From positions 1 through 11,060 of the forward strand of contig DASXTB010000256.1 in NCBI GenBank assembly GCA_036505615.1: a stretch of 11,060 nucleotides of DNA, written 5' to 3'. The notes under the pieces were generated by a model. It made no database searches and was not told the DNA's origin. It saw only the letters and a program-made list of their open reading frames with translations. Positions within the stretch are counted from its first letter, which is position 1; every line of letters starts with the position of its first letter. The DNA comes from DASXTB01 sp036505615. Lineage in GTDB: Bacteria > Acidobacteriota > UBA6911 > JACQSX01. A program made the position numbers and the translations under genes. Of this stretch, positions 5,285 through 11,060 are shown piece after piece.

Positions 5285-5302
5285 AGTGACGTCACTACAT
5301 TA
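5279..5302. promoter_or_regulatory. Perfect 24-bp palindromic operator
   Basis: The half-site TAATGTAGTGAC is followed immediately by its exact reverse complement, centred at 5290/5291 on TGACGTCA. It covers the predicted -10 box and transcription start and ends 20 nt before the antitoxin ATG. Type II antitoxins commonly bind palindromes at this position to repress their own operon, so this is the likely binding site of the antitoxin or of the antitoxin-toxin complex. Confidence 0.75.
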
Positions 5303-5322
5303 GAAATCTAGGAGAAGGGTAA

Positions 5323-5619
5323 ATGCGCATGGGACTGCGGGACGCAAACCAACAGTTTTCAAAGGCAATCAGGGCTGTTAAATCCGGAGAAGAAGTCGTT
5401 TTGACAGACCGCGGGAAACCAATTGCGGTGATTAAGCCCTATCCGGAAGCCGACGACAAGGCCGCGACAATCCGTCGACTGGAAGCGGCCGGTGTCTTGC
5501 GGCCCGCGACCAGAACATCCGGCATGCCCGACCGGCAGCCGATTCGGATTAAAGGGAGGCCCCTATCTGAAACGGTGGTAGAGGGTCGCAAGGACCGCGA
5601 CTCTTATGAAACGAAGTGA
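5323..5619 (+). CDS. vapB: Antitoxin of the Phd/YefM family, partner of VapC
   Basis: A 98-residue antitoxin. The N-terminal Phd/YefM fold is clear: GLRDANQQFSKAIRAVKSGEEV (4-25) then LTDRGKPIAVIKPY (27-40). In this family it dimerises and binds operator DNA. The C-terminal half (around 45-98, including PLSETVVEGRKD) is the expected disordered region that wraps and blocks the toxin. ATG 5323 has a good site, AGGAGAAGG (5310-5318); ATG 5329 is also in frame and would remove only two residues. It overlaps the toxin gene by 14 nt. A perfect palindrome at the promoter fits autoregulation. The pairing of a Phd-type antitoxin with a PIN toxin is common in VapBC modules. The name vapB rests on the partner, not on the DNA-binding fold. 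Confidence 0.9.
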   Translation: MRMGLRDANQQFSKAIRAVKSGEEVVLTDRGKPIAVIKPYPEADDKAATIRRLEAAGVLRPATRTSGMPDRQPIRIKGRPLSETVVEGRKDRDSYETK

Positions 5620-6058
5620 CATTTGGGCCTATTTCGACACTAGCGTGCTTGTGAAGCGGTACGTGGTGGAGGAGGGATCACGCCACGCCCGGAGTCTTCT
5701 GCGGCGCCATCGCTTTGTATCGTCTGTTATTACTCCGTTGGAAATGGTCTCGGCAATTTCCCGTCGACACGCGAAGGGAGAGATCAACGATAAAAATCTC
5801 GCCCGGGTCCTGGCCTGGATCCGGGGTGATCGCGCTTATTGGGAACTGGTCGAGGTCACCGCATCGGTACTGGGGCGGGCGGAAGAATTGCTTCAGAAAC
5901 TTCCTTTGCGGACCCTGGACGCCCTTCACTTGGCGTCAGCGGCCGCATTCCAATCAGCATCGGGAATTCAGGTGCGTTTTGTCACCGCCGATTTACGCCA
6001 AGCTGATGCCGCCGAGCACCGGGGGCTGGATGTTATCCGAGTAGGACGAGGTTTCTGA
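5606..6058 (+). CDS. vapC: VapC-type toxin, PIN-domain ribonuclease
   Basis: A 150-residue single PIN domain, the normal size for VapC. The acidic Mg-binding residues are all present: Asp11 in YFDTSVLVKRY, Glu46 in TPLEMVSA, Asp105 in LRTLDALHLA and Asp129 in VTADLRQ. The toxin should therefore be an active endoribonuclease; VapC toxins typically cut tRNA anticodon loops or rRNA, but this one's target cannot be told from sequence. The start overlaps the antitoxin end by 14 nt, with AAGGA (5590-5594) upstream, so translation is coupled and the antitoxin is made first. The stop lies 3 nt before recO, whose ribosome-binding site is inside this gene. Loss or insertion of this module would therefore touch recO directly. 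Confidence 0.93.
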   Translation: MKRSDIWAYFDTSVLVKRYVVEEGSRHARSLLRRHRFVSSVITPLEMVSAISRRHAKGEINDKNLARVLAWIRGDRAYWELVEVTASVLGRAEELLQKLPLRTLDALHLASAAAFQSASGIQVRFVTADLRQADAAEHRGLDVIRVGRGF

Positions 6059-6061
6059 GTA

Positions 6062-6808
6062 ATGACGCTGAAAACAACAGAGGCAATTACGCTGCGCAAC
6101 TATCCCTATCGGGAAGCAGACCGAATCGTGGTCTTCTTCACGCGCAGTCAGGGAAAGCTCCGCGGAATTGCCCGCGGCGCACGCCGTTTAAGAAGTCATT
6201 TTGGAAGTTCACTTGAACCGATCAGTCACGTTCGCCTGGTCTATTTCGCAAAGGAAAACCAGGATCTGGTGTCGATCAACAGTTGCGATCTGCTGGAGAG
6301 CCATGCGTCTCTGCGCGGAACGCTGGAAGGGAGTTATTACTGTGCGTATGTTTCCGAGGTCTTGAGCGAATTCACTCAGGAGGGGGCGGCCAATGAGAAG
6401 GTCTTCCGCCTAATGCTTGCAGTTTTGGATCCTTCGTTGACGCTCTCATGGGAAGCACGCGCGCGATATTTTGAGACCTGGATGCTGCGCCTGGAGGGGG
6501 TCTTTCCCATGCTGCAAAATTGCGGCCGCTGCGGCCGCTCATTGCAACCCGAGAGTGTTTTCGTTCCCAGCGGAGGCCATGAAGCTTGCTGCAGAAAATG
6601 CGCTGCTGCGGGCGATCTGCCCTTGAGCACAGCAGAATTGCAGCTGGTATACAACATATTCTCGCACAGAATCTCCGACATAGATTGGAGTCGCTGGAGT
6701 CCGGCGGCGATGAAAAACCTGGGGCTGCTAAATTCCAAATTGATACAATACCATCTGGAGAAGGCGTTGAAATCAGGCAGATTTTTAAAGGAGTTGAACC
6801 GGTGCTGA
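6062..6808 (+). CDS. recO: DNA repair protein RecO
   Basis: RecO works with RecF and RecR to displace SSB, load RecA on gapped single-stranded DNA and anneal strands. The 248 residues match the family. The N-terminal OB fold covers about 1-80 (TEAITLRNYPYREADRIVVFFT, then GKLRGIARGARR at 31-42). A helical C-terminal part follows, with a four-cysteine zinc site: Cys154 and Cys157 (CGRC), Cys177 and Cys180 (CRKC); Cys176 is an extra cysteine. The ATG at 6062 has AGGACGAGG (6043-6051) inside the vapC end, 10 nt away. It begins 3 nt after vapC and overlaps glyQ by 7 nt. No promoter is visible just upstream, so it is probably read from the toxin-antitoxin promoter or from one inside vapBC. Confidence 0.94.
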   Translation: MTLKTTEAITLRNYPYREADRIVVFFTRSQGKLRGIARGARRLRSHFGSSLEPISHVRLVYFAKENQDLVSINSCDLLESHASLRGTLEGSYYCAYVSEVLSEFTQEGAANEKVFRLMLAVLDPSLTLSWEARARYFETWMLRLEGVFPMLQNCGRCGRSLQPESVFVPSGGHEACCRKCAAAGDLPLSTAELQLVYNIFSHRISDIDWSRWSPAAMKNLGLLNSKLIQYHLEKALKSGRFLKELNRC

Positions 6809-7689
6809 ACTTTCAGGAAGTAATTCTTGAATTGCAGAAGTTCTGGATGCGCAAGGGTTGCGTGTTGCAGCAGCCATACGATCTGGAGATGGGAGCCGGC
6901 ACGATGCATCCAGAAACCTTCCTGCGCGTTTTGGGGCCGGAGCCGTACTCAGTGGCGTATGTACAGCCGTGCCGCCGCCCCACGGACGGGCGCTACGGAG
7001 AGAATCCCAACCGCATGCAGCGATATTTTCAGTTTCAGGTGATTCTGAAGCCATCACCGATGGAGATACAAACTTGGTACCTGGAGAGCCTGCTGGCGCT
7101 CGGCATTCATTTAATCGATCACGATATTCGCTTTGAAGAAGATAATTGGGAATCTCCCACGCTGGGCGCCTTCGGAGTCGGATGGCAAGTATTGCTGGAC
7201 GGGCTGGAGATTACTCAGTTTACTTACTTCCAGCAAGCCGGCGGCTTGGAACTAAACCCGATCTCAGGGGAGATTACCTACGGCCTGGAGCGGATTGCCA
7301 CCACAATCGGTGGCGTCGATGACGTTTATTCGATTCCTTGGAATCAGCAGTTGACTTATGGAGATGTTAGACAGCGGGAAGAGTACGAGTTTTCCAAGTA
7401 TAACTTTGAAGAGTCGGACCCGCAGATGTTGTTTGAACAACTCAAACAAAACGAGGCAGAGTGCCGGCGGCTGCTGGATCTGGGCCGGATCCTACCCGCC
7501 TATGATTTCTGCCTGAAGTGCTCGCACATATTCAACCTGCTGGATGCCCGCGGCGCGATTTCCGTGACCGAACGGGTTGGCTTGATCAACCGGATACGTT
7601 CCCTGGCATGTAAAATCGCGTCTCTCTATGTCGCTGCGCGCGAGGCCCTGCACTTCCCTTTGATCAAATCCCGAGGCCAGGTCGCCTGA
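6802..7689 (+). CDS. glyQ: Glycyl-tRNA synthetase alpha subunit
   Basis: Catalytic class II subunit of the bacterial alpha2-beta2 glycyl-tRNA synthetase; it activates glycine with ATP, while GlyS binds tRNA. With the GTG at 6802 the protein is 295 residues, the normal length, and begins MLNFQEVILELQKFW like its relatives. TAAAGGAG (6786-6793) lies 8 nt before this GTG. The frame stays open further upstream (an ATG at 6586), but that part is only the shadow of recO. Motifs: GCVLQQPYDLEMGAGTMHP (19-37), the RRPTDGRYGENPNR block (58-71), DIRFEEDNWESPTLGA (108-123), TQFTYFQQAGG (138-148) and GEITYGLERIA (156-166). It overlaps the recO end by 7 nt, and glyS follows after 49 nt. Confidence 0.96.
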   Translation: MLNFQEVILELQKFWMRKGCVLQQPYDLEMGAGTMHPETFLRVLGPEPYSVAYVQPCRRPTDGRYGENPNRMQRYFQFQVILKPSPMEIQTWYLESLLALGIHLIDHDIRFEEDNWESPTLGAFGVGWQVLLDGLEITQFTYFQQAGGLELNPISGEITYGLERIATTIGGVDDVYSIPWNQQLTYGDVRQREEYEFSKYNFEESDPQMLFEQLKQNEAECRRLLDLGRILPAYDFCLKCSHIFNLLDARGAISVTERVGLINRIRSLACKIASLYVAAREALHFPLIKSRGQVA

Positions 7690-7738
7690 CGGTAGTCGAA
7701 TCTCCCTGCATCAAAAACAGTGAACAAGTGAGCATCGG

Positions 7739-9880
7739 ATGAATGTTGCGTTTCAGAACGTAGCGCAAGAAAGGCCTGAGACGATGGCGCTCTCAGAGCG
7801 GACCGCTGCGCGTCGAAGCAACGAACTGGTGTTGGAGATCGGGACTGAGGAAGTGCCCGCCTCGATGATGCCGGCCGCGTTGGTTGCACTTAAGGATAAC
7901 TGCGGCCACGCGATGCAGGAAGCGCTCTTACAGCACAGCCCGCTTGAGACGTTTTGCAGCCCGAGGAGGCTGATCCTGCACGCGCCGGTAGTTGCGGAAC
8001 GCCAGCCTGACACAGTGGAGCAGATAACGGGCCCTTCTCGGAGGGTGGCTTTCGATGAAAATGGCAATCCAACGAGGGCCTTGTACGGATTCCTCCAGAA
8101 GAATGAAATCGGACTGGAGCAGGTTCAGATAACAGCGACGCCCAGAGGAGAATACGTCACCTTTCGCAAGAAGATCCAGGGACGGCCGGCACTGGACGTA
8201 TTGTCCGAACTTTTGCCTGGACTGATTCTGTCCGTCCCTTTTCCCAAATCGATGTACTGGAGAACGCCGCAGGAGCGATTCATCCGGCCTATTCACTACG
8301 TGGTAGCGCTTCTGGGAGATCAGGTGATCCCGTTTGAAGTGGCTGGAATTCAAAGCGGCCGCTCGACGGTGGGCCATCTGATTCTGGCGCCTGAGGTTTT
8401 TAGCGTAAAAAGTTTCGCTGAATTGAAGGAAAAATTGGCGGACCATTTCGTAATTATTGACTCCGACGAACGCCGGCGTCTGATCCTCGAAGGCTTCAGG
8501 ACTGCGCTTCCCAGCACCTTCAGAGTACTGCACGACGTTTCTTTGCTGGATGAGGTGGTGCATCTGGTGGAATACCCTCAGGTTGTGATGGGGGACTTTG
8601 AGCGAAGGTTCCTGGATCTGCCCGAGGAAATACTAATTACGGTATTAAAAAAACATCAAAAATACTTTGCCGTCATAGACGATTTGGGCAACATTCAGCC
8701 GCACTTCGTGACCGTGCTGAACACCGCCTCCGCCAGTACCAAGATTCGGGAAGGGCATCAGCGAGTGCTGCGCGCCCGTCTGGAGGATGCGGCTTTCTAT
8801 CGTGAATTTGACCAACGCAAGAAACTGGAAGAGCGGATCGAACTTCTGGATCATGTTCTGTTTCAGAAGAATCTGGGAAGCTACGGCGATAAGATTCGCC
8901 GCCTCGAAGAACTGGCGCAGCATCTGGCCGCTGCGACTTCTATTAAGGACGCAGCTGACCTTCGAACCGCGGCCCGTCTCTGCAAGAGCGATTTGACTAC
9001 CGAAATGGTCAAAGAGTTCACCGAGCTGCAGGGCATCGTCGGGGGGCTTTACGCGCGTGACGAAGGCTTCCCGGAGACAGTCTGGCGCGCAATTTATCAA
9101 CACTATTTGCCCGTTTCGCCGGAGGATCTGATACCAGATTCGCCAGTGGCCCAGCTCTTGTCTGTTGCTGATAGAGTCGATATGCTATGCGGCTCATTCG
9201 GCGTCGGAATCGTTCCCACTGGCTCGAGCGATCCGTTCTCGCTGCGGCGGCAATGCCAGGGGATGGTGCGCATTGCCACTGAAGGCGGCCATTCGTTCTC
9301 GCTCCGGGAGATTTTCACAAAGGCTCTGGAGTTGTTGAAAGACCGGGTGGTGCGAGAGCACGAAGAGGTGATTGGAGATCTGTTTGAATTTCTTGATGCC
9401 CGTGTACGCCATCTTTTTGCGGAAAAGGGATTGCAGTACGACGTCATCAACGCGGCGGTGGAGGCCGGGTACGACGATCTCTGTGACCTGTACAGGCGAG
9501 CCGAGGCCGTTCAGAGAATTCGCCAGGAGCCGGACTTCGAAGCAATCGCCACATCGTTTAAACGAATCAATAACATTCTTTCCGGAGACTCCGGAGACGG
9601 GCAGATCGATGCAGCGCTTCTACAAGAGCCCGCGGAACAAGAGCTGTACTCTGCCGTGAACAGCATGGAGCCGGATATTCAAACCAACATTAGTCAGAGA
9701 AATTATTACGATGCATTGAAAATAATGGCTCGGATGCGTCCCAGATTGGATCAGTTCTTTGATCAGGTGCTGGTCATGGCGGAGGATCCGAAAATACGAG
9801 ACAATCGTTTGCGGCTGCTAAAGCGCATCTCTCTTCTGTTTCAGCAAGTAGGGGATCTCTCTCAAATCGTGGTGGAATAA
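7739..9880 (+). CDS. glyS: Glycyl-tRNA synthetase beta subunit
   Basis: tRNA-binding subunit of glycyl-tRNA synthetase, needed with GlyQ for charging. The 713 residues are slightly longer than the usual ~690. Conserved pieces in order: LVLEIGTEEVPA (about 30-41), CSPRRLIL (73-80), FPKSMYWRTPQERFIRPIHYV (168-188), the EYPQVVMGDFERRFLDLPEEIL region (about 279-300), KKHQKYFAV, REGHQRVLRARLEDAAFY, CKSDLTTEMVKEFTELQGIVGG, and GSSDPFSLRRQCQG. The C-terminal anticodon-binding DALR-like part ends with DNRLRLLKRISLLF. The start is uncertain: ATG 7739 has only a weak GAG upstream, while the in-frame ATG 7784 has GAAAGG (7769-7774) 9 nt before it and gives 698 residues, closer to the family. Cotranscription with glyQ is expected. 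Confidence 0.95.
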   Translation: MNVAFQNVAQERPETMALSERTAARRSNELVLEIGTEEVPASMMPAALVALKDNCGHAMQEALLQHSPLETFCSPRRLILHAPVVAERQPDTVEQITGPSRRVAFDENGNPTRALYGFLQKNEIGLEQVQITATPRGEYVTFRKKIQGRPALDVLSELLPGLILSVPFPKSMYWRTPQERFIRPIHYVVALLGDQVIPFEVAGIQSGRSTVGHLILAPEVFSVKSFAELKEKLADHFVIIDSDERRRLILEGFRTALPSTFRVLHDVSLLDEVVHLVEYPQVVMGDFERRFLDLPEEILITVLKKHQKYFAVIDDLGNIQPHFVTVLNTASASTKIREGHQRVLRARLEDAAFYREFDQRKKLEERIELLDHVLFQKNLGSYGDKIRRLEELAQHLAAATSIKDAADLRTAARLCKSDLTTEMVKEFTELQGIVGGLYARDEGFPETVWRAIYQHYLPVSPEDLIPDSPVAQLLSVADRVDMLCGSFGVGIVPTGSSDPFSLRRQCQGMVRIATEGGHSFSLREIFTKALELLKDRVVREHEEVIGDLFEFLDARVRHLFAEKGLQYDVINAAVEAGYDDLCDLYRRAEAVQRIRQEPDFEAIATSFKRINNILSGDSGDGQIDAALLQEPAEQELYSAVNSMEPDIQTNISQRNYYDALKIMARMRPRLDQFFDQVLVMAEDPKIRDNRLRLLKRISLLFQQVGDLSQIVVE

Positions 9881-9906
9881 TCTTTCAGTTAGGTTCGTTG
9901 TCTGTG

Positions 9907-10006
9907 GTCAGTCGTCCGTTGTCGGTTGCTAGAAATGTACATTCACGCGGAGTCCGACGCTAGCGGTCGAAGCTTTGAGCCAAACGGTAAACAACGGACA
10001 ACTGAC
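9907..10006. repeat. 100-bp inverted repeat in the glyS-ino1 gap
   Basis: GTCAGTCGTCCGTTGT (9907-9922) and ACAACGGACAACTGAC (9991-10006) are reverse complements with one mismatch in 16. The motif also has an internal repeat flavour (GTTGTC, GTCCGTTGTC, GTCGGTTG between 9897 and 9928). The 68-bp loop has no open frame. There is no T run, so it is not a typical terminator; it looks like a short scattered repeat. No convincing promoter for the next gene is seen in 9881-10030. Confidence 0.5.
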
Positions 10007-10030
10007 GCTTTCAAAAAAAAGAGACGAAAA

Positions 10031-11060
10031 ATGAATCCAAAAGGAAAACACATAGAGCCGGTCAGGGGGCGCCTGGGAGTGTTACTGGTAGGACTGGGCG
10101 CAGTCAGCACCACTTTTATTGCCGGAGTCGAAGCGGTGCGAAAAGAATTGGCAAAACCGTTTGGCTCGCTGGCGCAAATGGGAACGATCCGGCTGGGAAA
10201 GCGCACCCGGCGAAATGTTCCCATGATTAGGGACTTCGTTCCATTGTCAGACTTGAAGGATATCTATTTTGGAGCGTGGGATCCGATTCCCGACAACGGC
10301 TACCAGGCTGCGGTGAAAGCAGGCGTGCTGGACCGATCGCTGGTCGATTCGCTGAAAAAAGAACTTACCGCCATCAAACCCTGGCAGGCGGTGTTCGATT
10401 CGAAATACGTGACGCGACTGCATGGAGATAATGTAAAGCAAGGGAAAAACAAGCTTGAACTCGCCGATCAACTGAAAGACGACATCGAGAAGTTCCGAAA
10501 GAAACACAGGCTCGATCGGATGGTCATGATCTGGTGCGGCAGCACTGAGATTTACCTGCGAGAGAAGGATATCCACTCCACACCCGAAAAACTGCAAAAG
10601 GCGATGAAGCAGAACCACGATGGAATTCCGTCCAGCATGGTTTACGCGTATGCAGCAATTACCTCCGGCGTTCCTTTCGCCAATGGCGCACCCAATCTGA
10701 CGGTCGATGTGCCGGCCATGGTGGCGCTGGCTAAGAAGCATGGGGTGCCGATTTGCGGCAAAGATTTCAAGACCGGTCAGACGCTGATGAAGACAATCCT
10801 GGCTCCCGGACTGAAGGCACGCTTGCTGGGGCTGCACGGTTGGTTTTCAACAAATATTCTTGGTAACCGAGACGGGGAAGTACTGGACGATCCGATGTCG
10901 TTTAAGACCAAAGAGGAGAGCAAGCTCTCGGTTCTAGATCAGATTTTGCAGCCCGATCTTTATCCTGATCTTTACAAGGATTTTTATCATAAAGTGCGCA
11001 TCAATTATTACCCGCCTCGTGGAGACAACAAGGAAGGATGGGACAACCTGGATATCTTCG
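10031..11060 (+). CDS. ino1: myo-Inositol-1-phosphate synthase, cut by the window edge
   Basis: NAD-dependent enzyme that turns glucose 6-phosphate into 1L-myo-inositol 1-phosphate, the first step to inositol lipids and solutes. An open frame of 343 codons runs to the right edge without a stop. Visible family marks: the dinucleotide-binding GLGAVSTT (21-28), the CGSTEIY segment (169-175), GKDFKTGQT (243-251), matching the GxDxKSGQT motif with the catalytic-region lysines, NILGNRDGEVL (275-285), matching NHLGNNDG, and SFKTKEESK (290-298). Near the cut, VRINYYPPRGDNKEGWDN resembles the segment usually found some 30-100 residues before the end. The ATG at 10031 follows an A-rich AAGAGACGAAAA stretch with only a weak ribosome site. 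There is no terminator after glyS, so cotranscription is possible. Confidence 0.93.
   Translation, partial: MNPKGKHIEPVRGRLGVLLVGLGAVSTTFIAGVEAVRKELAKPFGSLAQMGTIRLGKRTRRNVPMIRDFVPLSDLKDIYFGAWDPIPDNGYQAAVKAGVLDRSLVDSLKKELTAIKPWQAVFDSKYVTRLHGDNVKQGKNKLELADQLKDDIEKFRKKHRLDRMVMIWCGSTEIYLREKDIHSTPEKLQKAMKQNHDGIPSSMVYAYAAITSGVPFANGAPNLTVDVPAMVALAKKHGVPICGKDFKTGQTLMKTILAPGLKARLLGLHGWFSTNILGNRDGEVLDDPMSFKTKEESKLSVLDQILQPDLYPDLYKDFYHKVRINYYPPRGDNKEGWDNLDIF

Noticed and set aside
7928..8563. 211-codon minus-strand open frame inside glyS
   Set aside because: It is antisense to strongly conserved GlyS sequence and is unrecognisable as a protein.
10247..10837. 196-codon minus-strand open frame
   Set aside because: It is the antisense shadow of a clear inositol-phosphate synthase frame that continues to the window edge.

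Overview
The window looks like a stretch of chromosome from a Gram-negative-type bacterium. Glycyl-tRNA synthetase is of the split bacterial alpha/beta type (glyQ + glyS), a phosphatidylserine decarboxylase / phosphatidylserine synthase pair makes phosphatidylethanolamine, and a D-Ala-D-Ala ligase serves peptidoglycan. Base composition is moderately GC-rich and the gaps between genes are full of hairpins. The gene mix and repeat-rich gaps remind me of soil Acidobacteriota, but that is a tentative inference and no marker gene here proves it. All ten supported genes lie on the + strand.

Layout. Positions 1-826 hold no convincing gene: there is a weak terminator-like hairpin, a 344-bp element with ~68-bp terminal inverted repeats (146-489), a tandem pair of ~43-bp direct repeats (546-650), and an extended -10 promoter for the first operon. 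That operon is phoH (PhoH-like ATPase, 827-1843) and ddl (1840-2877), joined by an ATGA overlap. The gap 2878-3307 contains a near-palindromic ~240-bp repeat element, two tandem intrinsic terminators and a good sigma-70 promoter. The promoter drives a small YdcH/DUF465-type gene (3329-3559) that ends at a strong terminator only 12 nt before psd. psd (3631-4242) and pssA (4273-5052) follow; a heptanucleotide tandem repeat overlaps the pssA start. The gap 5053-5322 holds a third inverted-repeat element and a promoter with a perfect 24-bp palindrome across its -10 box. This promoter leads into a toxin-antitoxin pair (Phd/YefM-type antitoxin 5323-5619, PIN-domain VapC 5606-6058). Three bases later recO begins (6062-6808), overlapped by glyQ (GTG start at 6802, ends 7689), then glyS (7739-9880). 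After a gap with a fourth, shorter inverted repeat comes a myo-inositol-1-phosphate synthase gene that runs off the right edge (10031-end).

How the genes fit together. PssA makes phosphatidylserine from CDP-diacylglycerol and serine, and Psd decarboxylates it to phosphatidylethanolamine. Inositol-phosphate synthase could feed inositol lipids or inositol solutes. Ddl supplies the D-Ala-D-Ala dipeptide. The VapBC module sits directly in front of the recO-glyQ-glyS run with no visible terminator, so these housekeeping genes may be read from the autoregulated toxin-antitoxin promoter.

The most unusual signals are non-coding. The two longest inverted-repeat elements (146-489 and ~2912-3151) have unrelated arms but carry nearly the same AT-rich core (TTTTCGCAAA, then T or C, then TT) close to their exact centres. 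This suggests one family of mobile or structured elements with exchangeable arms.
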